DNA of 64,000 nt from the NCBI GenBank assembly GCA_019916065.1, contig CM034241.1:5215062-5279061 (forward strand), written 5' to 3'. The translations under genes and the position numbers were made by a program. Shown piece after piece: positions 10,878 to 31,612 of the stretch; position 1 is the stretch's first letter, and each line of letters opens with the position of its first letter. The notes beneath the pieces were generated by a model. That model did no database searches. It was given only the letters and a program-made list of their open reading frames with translations, and was not told the DNA's origin. This DNA comes from Vitellaria paradoxa (taxonomy: Eukaryota; Streptophyta; Magnoliopsida; Ericales; Sapotaceae).

Positions 10878-11462
10878 TCATGGAATTGGGTCTGCCATCT
10901 CTACGAATACACGGGGCCCCTCCATCTCAGCCTGCGTCGCCACCATCTCAACCTGCACCGGCTGAGCTGGAGCGGCTCTGGGTATCAGAATCATTCTGCA
11001 TCCTAGGAGGAGAAGGGTAACCACAGCTGCGCTTCCCAGACCAGACAACCAACGCTGTATGGAGGACGACGGAGCAGGAGATGAGAACTCCGGTGCCGGC
11101 GGTGGCTGCAAGGGAAATGAAAACTCCGGCGGGAGGAATGTCATCGGTGACGGCGGGAAGTCATACAGAGAAGTGGTTTCTGGCGGCGTCGGGGAACACT
11201 GGGTTTGTGGTGGTGGTGGCGGTGGTGGGCAGGCGAGGTCATCCGGAAGGGGTGGTGAAAAGTCCTGGCCCGGCGGCTGCAGGGGAAATGGAAATTCCGG
11301 CGAGATAGATGCCATTGGTGGGGGTGGGGGAGGGGGACAGAGGAGGTCTTCAGGTAGCGGTGGTGGAAACTCCGACGCCGGTGGCTGCTCCTGGAGCTTC
11401 CTTGCACATGAGTAAGGCAGCTGGGACATAAAAAGAACGACCACAACGAATGGAATCGCCAT
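10878..11462 (-). CDS. Small proline-rich secreted/membrane protein
   Basis: A 194-residue single-exon frame. Residues 1-20 (MAIPFVVVVLFMSQLPYSCA) look like a signal peptide, with cleavage likely just before RKLQ. Residues 27-134 are proline-rich with two long P-runs, each following a PLP(E/D)DL(L/A)C motif (about 31-49 and 68-85), and two copies of PEF(P/S)FPLQPP (about 55-64 and 112-121), so the protein contains an internal duplication. A hydrophobic stretch at about 143-160 (GSAAVVTLLLLGC) could be a membrane anchor, followed by an acidic tail rich in VEM repeats. This suggests a cell-wall or plasma-membrane protein, but it lacks the SPPPP hydroxyproline motifs of classical extensins. No family was recognised. 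GC-rich coding against AT-rich flanks supports a real gene. Neighbours give no clue to its role. Confidence 0.68.
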   Translation of the reverse strand: MAIPFVVVVLFMSQLPYSCARKLQEQPPASEFPPPLPEDLLCPPPPPPPMASISPEFPFPLQPPGQDFSPPLPDDLACPPPPPPPQTQCSPTPPETTSLYDFPPSPMTFLPPEFSFPLQPPPAPEFSSPAPSSSIQRWLSGLGSAAVVTLLLLGCRMILIPRAAPAQPVQVEMVATQAEMEGPRVFVEMADPIP

Positions 11463-11491
11463 TTTCTTGTTTTATCCAAATTGCAGCAATG

Positions 11492-11499
11492 TTTATATA
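11492..11499 (-). promoter_or_regulatory. Candidate TATA box of the proline-rich gene
   Basis: TATATAAA on the minus strand, only about 30 bases before the ATG at 11462. If used, transcription would start almost at the ATG and leave practically no leader. Either the leader is extremely short or another start further upstream is used. Confidence 0.4.
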
Positions 11500-11526
11500 G
11501 GCGCACATAAAAGTGAGATCATAAAC

Positions 11527-11912
11527 AAAGCGAGCACAAAAAATAAAATAAAATAAAGCAAGTCCGTAAATGAGCAAAAGCAGTTTTGCGAATGCAACAT
11601 TGAATCCGTACGAGCAAAAGCAGTTTTACGAGCGAGCACGAACAAATAAAATAAAATAAAACAAAACAAGTCAGCAAATGAGCAAAAGCAGTTTTGCGAA
11701 TGCAACATTGAATCCGTAATGAGCAAAAGTAGTTTTGCGAGCGAGCACACAAAAATAAAATAAAGCAAGTCAGCAAATGAGCAAAAGCAGTTTTGCGAGC
11801 AAGCACAAAAAATAAAATAAAATAAAATAAAGCAAGTCAGCAAATGAGAAAAAGCAGTTTTGCGAATGCAACATCGAATCCGTAACGAGCAAAAGCAGTT
11901 TTGCGAGCCTGT
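11527..11912. repeat. Composite tandem array upstream of the proline-rich gene
   Basis: Two modules alternate. One reads GCGAGCACAAAAAATAAAAT then AAGCAAGTCAGCAAATGAGC. The other reads AAAAGCAGTTTTGCGAATGC then AACATTGAATCCGTAACGAG. GCAAAAGCAGTTTTGCGA or a close variant occurs seven times. The block lies immediately before the gene's TATA-like box, so it is probably part of its promoter region. Copy number may vary between individuals. Confidence 0.9.
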
Positions 11913-12548
11913 CCAATTTCAATCTCAATGTAAAATTATTAAAATACCTTTCAATTACACCACTATCATGACGTGAAAATTGGGAAGGCTGTAGGAGTGA
12001 CTGCCTCAATTTCAATGTAAAATTACTAAACTACCTTCCTCTCTATTTTAGTTTTATTTAAAAATTAAATTAATTAAAAATTTAGATATTTTGGTTTTAT
12101 TAAAAATTTAATATTAACTTAAAAACTTTTAACACAAAAGAAATTTACAAGAATCAAACTTAATATTTTTTATAAAATAAAGTGTATTTTTTACTATTAC
12201 ATACTTTTGTTCATGCTATCAGTAAATATAGCATATAACATAATAAATTTTATAAACATAAAACTTAATAATAATTATATACATATTTTTTAGCAAGAAT
12301 GTTTCTAAATAAATTTTAGATGCTTGAACCATTAACTGTGAAAAATATATTTATCGGTTAATATTTAAGAACAATTTATTCTCTTTATAAAAATAATATC
12401 GTTTTTCTCCTACTCTTAATCCCAAAATAACTCGATCGTTATTCTCTTCTTGAGTGCTCAGTGTCCCCTGTAAAAATCTTGAATTCACCTTTGGCTATGA
12501 AATCAATTTTATAGATTGTTAAATTAAAATCCTTGAATCTTTAAACTT
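11913..12548. other. Intergenic, no feature seen
   Basis: AT-rich spacer with no gene. The phrase TTTCAATGTAAAATTA occurs near 11928 and 12009, a small local duplication. Confidence 0.45.
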
Positions 12549-13437
12549 TAGGGCATGTTTGGCGGACCAAAAATTAGTAAAAATTTCTGAAAATCTCTAT
12601 TATATTTTTACACATTATTACCTTCTCGAACTTCGAAAAAAGTTTAATACCTTCTAAAACAAGTTGATAATTGGAATTTTGTTAATCAAATGCAAATTTT
12701 TTTTTTTTTTTTTGTTATTCTCACCACATACTCTTAAACTACTGAATAACACTCACTGTGATTAATTTTTTTAGGGTTGTTCCGACAGATTGTAGAAACC
12801 GTTCCGATAGATTCGTACCGCTAACTTCCATCCAAACAGATTGTAGAAATCGTTTCGATGCTAGCTCACTTCCTAACTTCGTCTAAACGGCTCACACAGT
12901 CCTGTCAGAACGATTCGTTGAGCACATTTGGGATTTGAACTGCAGAGGTATCGGATCCATGGAATACAATCTACAAAAGATATCTTTTTTCCACCATCTC
13001 AACACATGGGCTACCAATAGACTTGTAAAAAAAAAGGAAAATAAATGTTTTCAACCCATTTACGCTTATTTTGGAAAGAAAAGTAGAGAAATCTCAAAAC
13101 TCAAGACCTATCATGACTAATAAGAGCTTCCAAAGACAGAAATGAAAATAGAAAATGCAAATGAAAGGAAATCCGAACAAATACATTTCAATTTGAGTAC
13201 AAGAAAAACGAACAGCGTGAAACGATAGCGTTTCGAGTCCGATTTGGTCTACAAAGAAATCATGACTGATACAAAATTTTGAATCCATTCAAATGGAAAT
13301 CCAATCTATCGGAACGGGAAATCCTACTATTCATTTTCAAAAAATGCAGTTTGAAATATGTGCATCAAATATAAAAATTTTTTTTCAAACTACATTTTAT
13401 CTCACTTTTTTGTCATTTTAAATTCACTCTTATACTC
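12549..13437 (+). repeat. MITE-like or small non-autonomous element, relative of 2189-2748
   Basis: It starts near GGGCATGTTTGGCGGACC and ends in CATTTTATCTCACTTTTTTG, a motif seen at the 3' end of several short elements here. Internally a unit containing ACAGATTGTAGAAACCGTTC is repeated at about 12785 and 12838. AAAAAATGCAGTTTGAAA near 13337 corresponds to AAAAAATGTAATTTGAAA in the 2.2-2.7 kb element. No coding sequence. Confidence 0.45.
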
Positions 13438-13667
13438 AACCGTTAGAATTAGGTAGTTTTATCAATTTGCATTCACCTTCCTAAAACTCAAGTAAATCAA
13501 TCACCATCATCAGCTGAAGCTCCCAATAGTAGGGAAAAAAACAAATAAGAAAAGTGACACGTTTAACTTCTCCCAAACAAACTTTAATAAATAGATATAG
13601 ATAACAACTATTATTGTGAATTGGGCTTTGTATAGGGGTGCTGGGAAGGCAGAAAGTTAGTATAAGT

Positions 13668-15256
13668 ATAATGTATCAATCATTTTTTGACGTTTAGAGG
13701 ATAAATTCAAAATTTCTGATAGAATTCATTTGAATAGATAAATTTTTTATATTCGAATGGTTTTTGTATGATTTCTGAATTGATAGGATCCATTTGAACA
13801 TGGTTGAATAATCCGTTGACTGGTTTTGGTCGAAAAAAGTTATCAGAATGTTGACAAACTTGAGAAAAGTCAATAAAAAAAAAAGTTTATAAAATCTATA
13901 ATTTTAAAATAAATGCACGAAAAGTGAGAATGATAAAAATGTGTAAAAATTTGTTACTTTTTTATAAAATTTGAACTCCCAAACATATCCTATGTTATGA
14001 ATATTTTAGGTTGATAGCATTTTCCTAAGAAAAATAAATAAATAAAAAGAAATGCATTTTAAATATAAAAACATAAAATTAAAATAACTTAGTTTTTTTT
14101 AAATAAAAGTTATAAAAAAAGATATCCAAATTAATTATTTTACAAATTTAATTTCATAATTGTATCGTTTCCGAAATGTAATATTTTTTTGTGTTTTTTT
14201 ATATTATATATTCAATATATCATATAATATATAATAAAAATATATTGATAATATTGTTTAATTTGGTTAATTGATTTTTTTTAATCGTAGGTCGAATCAA
14301 ATTATTCATTTTTTTTATAATTTTTAAATTGAAATCAGATCATAAATTTAAAAAATTAAATTTGATTTAATTGGATGGTTTGAACCATTTTGTGATGTCA
14401 AGTGTATTTAGAGTGTAAAAAGTTTTAATATGAATTGGTAAAAATTATAACTTTATAATAATTTTTTTTATAGCGTATCAGAAGTCGAGGTTTTATAAAA
14501 ATTTATGATTCCATTGTGATTATTTCTATATTTATTATAAATTGAGTTTGCATTTTTAATTGTCAAATAAAAATAAATAATTAAAATTTAAAAAAATAAA
14601 AAAAATAAAGTGGCATTTGGTTTACGTTTTTGTTTTCTATTTTGTTTTATGTGTTAAAAATCTCAAAACGAGGAAACAAAAAATACTCTATTTTTCTCGT
14701 TTTGAAAATTTCCTCATTTTTTGTTAAAAACTCTCAAAACAACTTTTTGTCATTTTTTATTTTATGTGTAAAGTCATTTTTTGTTTTTAAAAATAAATTT
14801 TAAAAACATAAATAACCAAATATATTTTGACTTGTTTCCTTTATTTTCAAAAACACAAAATAAAAATGAATTCAAAATAAAAAATAAAAATAAAAATAAA
14901 AAATAAAAAATAAAAAAATAAACCAAATGAGCCCTAACGGATTAAGAAATAAGAGGAGCCGGGCCATTTTGTTGAGCTCCCATGGGAGTTTATTCTTCCT
15001 TACGCACAGAGTTCCAAATGCACGAGACGTGATAAATTCCCTGAAATGCCCCACAGGACTTTTGACTCCCCCAAAGAATCCTTCTCCATTCGAGCTTTGA
15101 ACAAAAATAATTATAAGTTAATTAATTATATGCATACCTGTCTGTCTGCGGAAGAACATTTTTATTCTCCCTCTTATCTTTCTCCAAATTTTCCGTCATC
15201 ACTGTGTGTAATTGGGTCAGCACGGCCCCAAATCGTGGATGGCATCAAATAATTTT
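13668..15256 (+). repeat. Tandem duplication, copy A (5' flank of the IDH gene)
   Basis: It aligns to copy B (15801-17406) with an offset of about 2.13-2.15 kb. Landmarks present in both: GATCAGAATGTTGACA (with variants), TTGTATCGTTTCCGAAATGT, CATATAATATATAATAAAAA, GAGCTCCCA(T/C)GGGAGTTTATT, CACTGTGTGTAATTGGGTCA. Copy A reaches the IDH start codon: ATG at 15239 followed by GCATCAAAT, where the gene has GCTTCCCAAAT, and similarity then stops. The result is a promoter, leader and ATG that open only a stub of about 15 codons. Confidence 0.9.
14611..14936 (+). repeat. Insertion unique to copy A
   Basis: Starts GTGGCATTTGGTTTACG and ends AAACCAAATGAGCCC, an imperfect inverted pair. The flanks match copy B, which holds an unrelated insertion at nearly the same point (16944-17098). 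The interior is A/T-rich with repeated AAAACTCTCAAAAC-like words and resembles 961-1118 and 58075-58296 in composition. Confidence 0.6.
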
Positions 15257-15273
15257 GGAGGTTTTTTTTTTTT

Positions 15274-15800
15274 TAAATATGAATAATATATCTAAAATTA
15301 TTTTTATAAAGTACAACATAATAATTAATAAAAATAATTACAAAAAACATATAATTAATAAAAATAATTCTTTTATCTTGAATTATTTTTATAACCAATC
15401 AAAGGATTATTTTAATACAATTAAGATTAATAGTGTTTCTAACTCAAGATAATCTTACAAAATGAGTCAATAATTAAAAAATTAATTAAAAAGTATATTA
15501 AAATTTACAAATAATTTAAAATAAAAAAGAGATCAAGTAGCTTACGCAACTTTGTGGTTTAACATATACTTTAGAGCAAATTTTAATTTTTAGGATTAGG
15601 TTAGATCCTAAAAGTAAGTCAACTTTTTTGTCAGTATTAGATTTTTTTTATTTTGGATTTTTTTTAAAAATATACATGAATAATGTGCCTAAAACTATGA
15701 AATAAAAAGTTTATGTGTAAAATACAAAAATTACCTCTACAATTTACACTTTGTTTCACATTAGCCCCTTTCATTTTAATTGTGGTAGCCTACTTAATTA
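15274..15800 (+). repeat. Dispersed about 500-base repeat, copy 2
   Basis: Same repeat as 1643-2146 and in the same orientation. It exactly fills the gap between duplication copy A and copy B, so its arrival and the tandem duplication may be connected. Confidence 0.7.
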
Positions 15801-16666
15801 TAATGTATTAATTATTTTTTTAATTTTAGAGGATAAATTTAAAATTTTTAAAAAAATTCATTTGAACGGATAAATACTTTATGTTTGAACAGTTTTTACA
15901 CGACTTTTGAATTGATAGAATCCATTTGAATATGGTCAAATAATCTGTTTGAATGGTTTTGGTTAAAAAGTGATCAGAATGTTGACAGAATTTGACAAAA
16001 ATTAGTAAAAAATGATAAAATTTTATAAAATCTATAATTTTAAAATAAATATACGAAAAATGAGAATGACCAAAAGTTAATAAAAATGTGCAAAAATTTG
16101 TAACTTTTTGTAAAATTTAAACTCCCAAACATCTCCTATGTTATGAATGGACCAATCACCAACAAGGTCTATCAATCTTTCTCATTTTAGGTTGATAACA
16201 TTTTCCTAAGAGAAAAAAAAAAAAAAAAAAGAAAGACATTTTAAATATAAAACGTAAAATTAAAATAACTTAGTTTTTTTAAACAAGAAGTTATAAAAAA
16301 AAAGTTATTCAAATTAATTATTTTACAAATTTAATTTTATAATTGTATCGTTTCCGAAATGTAATTTTTTTGTGTTTTTTTTATTATATATTCAACATAT
16401 CATATAATATATAATAAAAATATATTGATAATATTGTTTAATTTGCTTAATCAATTTTTTAATCACATAAGTCAAATTAAAATTTTTATTGTTTATAATT
16501 TTTTTAAATTGAAATCAGATCATTAATTTAAAAAATTAAATTTGATTTAATTGGATGATTTGACCCATTTTGTGATGATAAGTGTGTTTAGAGTACAAAA
16601 TGTTTTAATATAAATTGGTAAATATTATAATTTTATAATATTTTACAATGTATCTAAGTTTGAGGT

Positions 16667-16822
16667 GGTATGTTTGGTTAACAAAAAGTTTGTTAAAAAG
16701 TACAATAAAAATAAAAAGATGCGATATAACTGTGATATACGGATAAATTTGATTGAAAAAAAGTATAAAAAATTAGTTAAAATTAGTGTGTTTTGGTAGA
16801 ATTTAGTGCCTTGAATGGAGCC
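16667..16822 (-). repeat. ~155-base MITE, inverted relative to its neighbour
   Basis: Begins GGTATGTTTGGTTAACAAAA and ends TTGAATGGAGCC. Its sequence is the approximate reverse complement of 16944-17098. In duplication copy A the matching place (about 14486) runs straight from GTCGAGG to TTTATAAAAATTTATG, so copy A preserves the empty site and shows that this is an insertion. Confidence 0.8.
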
Positions 16823-16943
16823 TTTATAAAAATTTATGGTCTCATTGTGATTATTTATATATTTATTACAAATTAAGTTTGTATTTTTGGTTTTTAATAA
16901 AAATAAATAATTGAAATTTTAAAAAATAAAAAAAGTAGATTAA

Positions 16944-17098
16944 GGCCCAATTTGGAGTATCAAAATACATCAAAACTCACTAATTTTAACTAATTTTTTA
17001 TATTTTTTTATCAAATTTTTTTACATATCACTTTTATGTCACATTTTTTTACTTTTATTATGATTTTTGATCAATTTTTTTTGTTAACCAAACACACC
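16944..17098 (+). repeat. ~155-base MITE upstream of IDH
   Basis: Begins GGCCCAATTTGGAGTATC and ends GTTAACCAAACACACC. It is a close relative, in the same orientation, of 39383-39540 and the inverse of 16667-16822. Its end lies about 290 bases before the IDH start codon. With the inverted neighbour it can form a stem of roughly 130-150 imperfect pairs with a loop of about 120 bases. Confidence 0.8.
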
Positions 17099-17389
17099 AA
17101 TAGTAGCCGGGTCCATTTTGTCGAGCTCCCACGGGAGTTTATTCCTTCTTACGCATAGAGTTCCAAATACGAGGGACGTGATAAATTCCCTGAAATGCCC
17201 CCGCAGGACTTTTGACTTCCCCAGAGGATCCTTCTCTATTTGAGCTTTGAACAAAAATAATTATAAATTAATTAATTATATATATATATGTCTGTCTGCG
17301 GAAGAACATTTTTATTCTCCCTCTTAATCTTTCTCCAAAATTTCCGTAATCACTGTGTGTAATTGGGTCAGCACGGCACCAAATCGTGG

Positions 17390-20882
<3,493 letters not shown>

Positions 20883-22032
20883 AGAATGCTTCTTTGATTC
20901 CGGTTGGGCAGCAAATTGTTTCTCATGGTATCCTTTTCAATGATGCGTTTTAAATATTTTATAGTAGTTTATCAAGGGAATAAGACTCCCATCGCCTTGA
21001 AGATTTTAAGAAAATTGTTAATTAATATCCTGGCATGAAGAGCTCACCAGCATTTGTGGAGAATTTACTGTGGCCCTTCATGGTCTCTCATCAATCCTTG
21101 CCAAATGTCTAAAATTAAAGAGAAGCAACTGAATCTTTTGAAGGACACAGCATGGAATTGAAGAGAAATTTCTACCTCGTCGGATAAAAAGTGCCCACTT
21201 GGTTTGCTTTTCTTATTATGTTTGGTGGGATGAAATAAAAGCTTCAAAATGTTTTTCCTCTTATTAGTCCATTTTTCCATCTATGCTGGATAAACTCTTC
21301 GCTTTGTCCTGTAACGGCTAGATTTTACAGGGATTTTCCTCTCGTAACTATTCATACAATTATTTTTCATTGAGATGATTTGTTCAAGTCGACAAGGCCT
21401 GTTTGGTGCACATTTTTGCGGGCTGCATCTCCTAGATTTTGTGGAGTAGGTTTTAAATATTTGTGGTGTGTTTTGGATTTGTGGATAATAAGTTGCATCA
21501 TGAGAGTTTTTGCTCAATTAGATTTCCTTGAAAGCTCAGTGTGGATGGTTTTAAATATTTGTGATGTGTTCTGGATTCGTGTCTAACTTTGCATGATGAG
21601 GATTTTTGCAACAATAGATTTCCTTGGAAGCTCAATGTGGGTATTAAGAAGAAAGAGAGAAGCAATGTGGATGTTTATTACTGATGGGAGAGTATTTTTC
21701 TCAGTGGTTCTTTGGCAGAGGCTCGAAAGCATGGAAATTGAATCATTGCAGTTTGTATTACTTTTGTAGGCACTTGCTTTGTTGTATCTCAAAGAAGTAA
21801 TTATTATTGTTATTTTCACATTTAGCAGGTTACAAGATTGGCGTCAGCCTTACCCATCGGATGACCGGTGTCTTAATCGATAGGTGTTTTGAGTACATAT
21901 GGGGTTTGAGCATGTGGAATATATTTGTCCTTTACATGTGGTTTGTTTGAGTGTGTCGGTTTATGTCTCGTCTTCTTTTTCTTCTCTTAATGTGTGTGTG
22001 TGTGTAAGGCCTTGTCTTCATTTTCCTCTTTT
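20883..22032 (+). other. IDH 3' region
   Basis: Non-coding. The bases after the stop probably start the 3' UTR. A possible 3'-UTR intron runs from about GTATCC (20928) to an acceptor TTTAGCAG at 21829, after which a GC-richer stretch (GGCGTCAGCCTTACCCATC) could be a terminal untranslated exon; this is inference from splice-like signals only. About 21448-21545 and 21548-21640 are two tandem copies of a ~100-base unit (GGTTTTAAATATTTGTG ... TTTCCTTGAAAGCTCAGTG). Confidence 0.5.
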
Positions 22033-22240
22033 AGACTCCGTTTGGATTAATAAAAAATTTTGAAAAGTAATAAAAAATACTAAAAATTTTAAAAATTATT
22101 TATTTTTTATTAAAAAATTTTGAAAAGTAATAAAAAATATTAAAAATTTTAAAAATTATTTATTTTTTATTTTATTGTACGAATTACGAATTTATAATTT
22201 ATTTTATTTTATTTTATTTTTTATCATTTTAAACGTACTC
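22033..22240 (+). repeat. Short element with an internal 60-base duplication
   Basis: Starts GACTCCGTTTGGATTAAT and ends near TTTAAACGTACTCCT. Within it 22051-22110 and 22111-22170 are almost identical 60-base copies (TAAAAAATTTTGAAAAGTAA at the start of each). Confidence 0.6.
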
Positions 22241-23270
22241 CTAATTTGTATATTTACGTACAAGAGTCATTGGACTAAAAATAAGCGTGCAACTTATGGG
22301 ACAGGATTAAGGGTGGGATCGGCGAGCACTGCATCAATTGTAAAATTTGAGCCATTAAATTTTTTTAGATGAAATTTAACGGCTTTCATTTAAATTCTAT
22401 TTTTTTTTTTTTTTGGCTACTTTCGTCTCTCTCTTATTGATCCCTTCTCTTCGTTGACATTATTTCTCGAAATTATGATTTTTTATTAATATAAATTTAA
22501 ATATTTTTTGAAAAACAAAAATAACAAAAAATAATATACTAGTAATTAAAAATAATAAAAATTGTAGTAAGTTTGCTTTTCATCAAACCAATTGTGTATG
22601 GATGAGTGAGTTTATTTTATTTTTTTTTAAATATCACATTTTATTAAGTGGGCTCTCATATTTAGAATTTTTTTGGGATAATTTTTTAGGTGTTTAAATA
22701 ATATACTTAATAGTTATCAAAATGAAAAGATTTTTTTATATGTTTTGCCTATTTTTATCAAATCTATCCATTAAAAAAATGTACAATAAATTTGTCTCTC
22801 ATCAAATGAATCGCGCGCAAAAGTGAATTTTATGTTATTATTTTCTTATTTTTAATTTTTGGTAAAATATTTTGCATATTTTTAATGGGGTAGATTGGTA
22901 ATATAATTATTTCAAGCAACTTTCAAGTTCCCTTCGCACTGTTCATTAAAAAAAAAATCTATAGGTAAAAGGTAATATAATTGTTTCATTATTTGTATTA
23001 AATGAGTGTTTTATTATAGAACTTAAATTTAAAGACAATATTTAATGCCACCTAAATATTAAATATTTAATTTTTGTTTATCATATTTTCTTCACTATCT
23101 TCAACTATATTTCTTGTTTGGAGTAAAATAAAATAAAATAAAATTTTATAAACACGAATTACAAGATAATAAAATTTAAATTTTCTATTCATTACATAAA
23201 ACACGAGATATTAATTTTTATAATCTTATATAATTTTATACAACTCCAAACATACTAATATTATTACAAA
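22241..23270. other. Intergenic, no gene seen
   Basis: AT-rich spacer. I see only homopolymers and no gene or structured element. Confidence 0.5.
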
Positions 23271-23286
23271 TAGGAATGATAACAAG

Positions 23287-23383
23287 CGTTGTTTTAACTC
23301 GGTTAGTTGAGAGTATACGAGTGCACACCCGGCTCAGGTTCGAGCCTTTCCCACCTTGTTTACCTAACCAAAAAAAAAAAATA
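23287..23383 (+). mobile_element. tRNA-derived SINE with 16-base target duplication
   Basis: The body carries a box-A-like GGTTAGTTGAGAG (about 23311) and box-B-like GGTTCGAGCCT (about 23338), spaced as in a tRNA-derived pol III promoter, then TTTACCTAACC and an A-tail. It is flanked by TAGGAATGATAACAAG (23271-23286) and TAGGAATGATGACGAG (23384-23399), 14 of 16 matching. At under 100 bases it is a very short SINE. Confidence 0.8.
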
Positions 23384-23399
23384 TAGGAATGATGACGAG

Positions 23400-24570
23400 A
23401 TGTATTATTGAGTGTACTTGATCCGCTTTATTCCTAAATAAATAGATATGAGGGTTACACGAGGGAGAAGATGTCGGTGGTAAGGAAAACGTACCGAGTA
23501 ATTTTAGGGAGATAGTGGATTTGCTAGGAAGCTATTCGCTGCACAATTTTTACGCAAAGTTTTTTAAATAACTTATTTATAACCATATATATATATATTT
23601 TTTTTTCCTTTGATTTGTTAATTTTGAGAGGTAGAATAATATATAATGGATTTAAAGTGATAAAAAATGAGATTAATTGAGAATTTATAAATCATATAAT
23701 TAGATATAAAGTGAATAATTTTTAAAAATTTTTTAAAATTTCTAACGTTTTATGTTAGGCGAAATACTGTCATCCCACCTTGAAGTCTTCAGAGAAAAAG
23801 TCAATTTCTTTGAAATTACGAGAATGACGGAGTTTATTTGAAGTAAGTTTTGCGAATTGAAAGTGCTTTGCGGAAGTGCTTTAAAAAAAAGTCATTTCTT
23901 ATAAGAATTTGTAAAAAAAAAAAAAAAAAAAGAAGTTTGATAAGAATAATTAAATTGTACTGAATAATAATGATTTTTAAATAAAATAAATATATAAAAT
24001 AAAAATACTTATTTTAAAAAGATTATAGTTGAATTTTTAACAATTTTTTATTTAATGCTGTAGAGGATATAGAGATTTTAATACTATGCTAATGGTGTGT
24101 AAATTAAAAAATAATATTTTTAAGTCCTTTTTTTTGGTAATTATATTTTTAAGTCTGTTGAATAAAGAATGTATCAGGAGATTTGGATATGAATATTTCT
24201 ATTAAAATAAAAAATTTAGTTTTATTTAAAGAAACGAAAAGGAAAAAATTTGTAATGTTACACTTACACTCTTTTGTTTACATTTTTTTTACACCTCACT
24301 TATTATAACGGGTCATAATTAATATAATCTATTTAAAATTATCACAGTTATATGTAATAGGTGATATCTAATAACTGTGATGATTTTAAATAGAATATAT
24401 TAACCATAACTTGATAAATAAAATGTAAAAAAAGTAAAAAAAAAAAAAAAAAAAAGTATAAGTATAACATCACTTTAAAAAAAAAAAAAAAAAAAATACA
24501 ATAGGAAGCAAATGCCTACAGGGTTGGTGGGACAGAGACATCCAACAAACACCCACCCATTCTCTCAACG
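23400..24570. other. Intergenic 5' of adenosine kinase
   Basis: AT-rich spacer with long A-runs (about 23911, 24438, 24478). A loosely palindromic stretch near 24300-24440 (TTATAACGGGTCATAATTAA against TTAACCATAACTTGATAA) may be a decayed MITE. No gene. Confidence 0.4.
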
Positions 24571-24574
24571 CACG

Positions 24575-24580
24575 TATAAA
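24575..24580 (+). promoter_or_regulatory. TATA box of adenosine kinase
   Basis: TATAAA in CACGTATAAAACACACAC, 142 bases before the ATG at 24722. A start near 24607 would give a pyrimidine-rich leader of about 115 bases, normal for a plant housekeeping gene. Confidence 0.7.
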
Positions 24581-24697
24581 ACACACACACCCCTATAGAT
24601 ACATGTATCTCTATTTATTTACGTTCGCTCCTTGAGATCTGAATCTGCGACTTCTCTCGCTTTCCCTGTATACTTTGGTCGATTTCTCTGCAGTTAG

Positions 24698-31477
<6,780 letters not shown>

Positions 31478-31590
31478 GCCGGTCTGTCTTTTTTTTTTTT
31501 TTTTTTTCTCATATGGTTGCCGTGCTTCGTGTTCTTTTTGATTGTTCTTATAATGTGTTGTTCTAATTTTGATTGTTGAGAAAGCTGCTG

Positions 31591-31612
31591 CCGGCATTTT
31601 AATAAATGCCGG
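31591..31612 (+). terminator. Poly(A) signal inside a hairpin, ADK 3' end
   Basis: CCGGCATTT (31591-31599), loop TAAT, AAATGCCGG (31604-31612): a perfect 9-pair stem. The canonical AATAAA (31601-31606) straddles the loop and the start of the right arm, 124 bases after the stop. It is the best candidate for the ADK polyadenylation signal. Confidence 0.6.

Noticed and set aside
11059..11415. Gly-rich 118-codon plus-strand frame
   Set aside because: Antisense shadow of the proline codons of the minus-strand proline-rich gene, which has the signal peptide and better start context.
15046..15452. Two overlapping plus-strand frames of 68 and 82 codons in duplication copy A
   Set aside because: They fall in the duplicated promoter/leader and the dispersed repeat, and match the non-coding side of the IDH locus.
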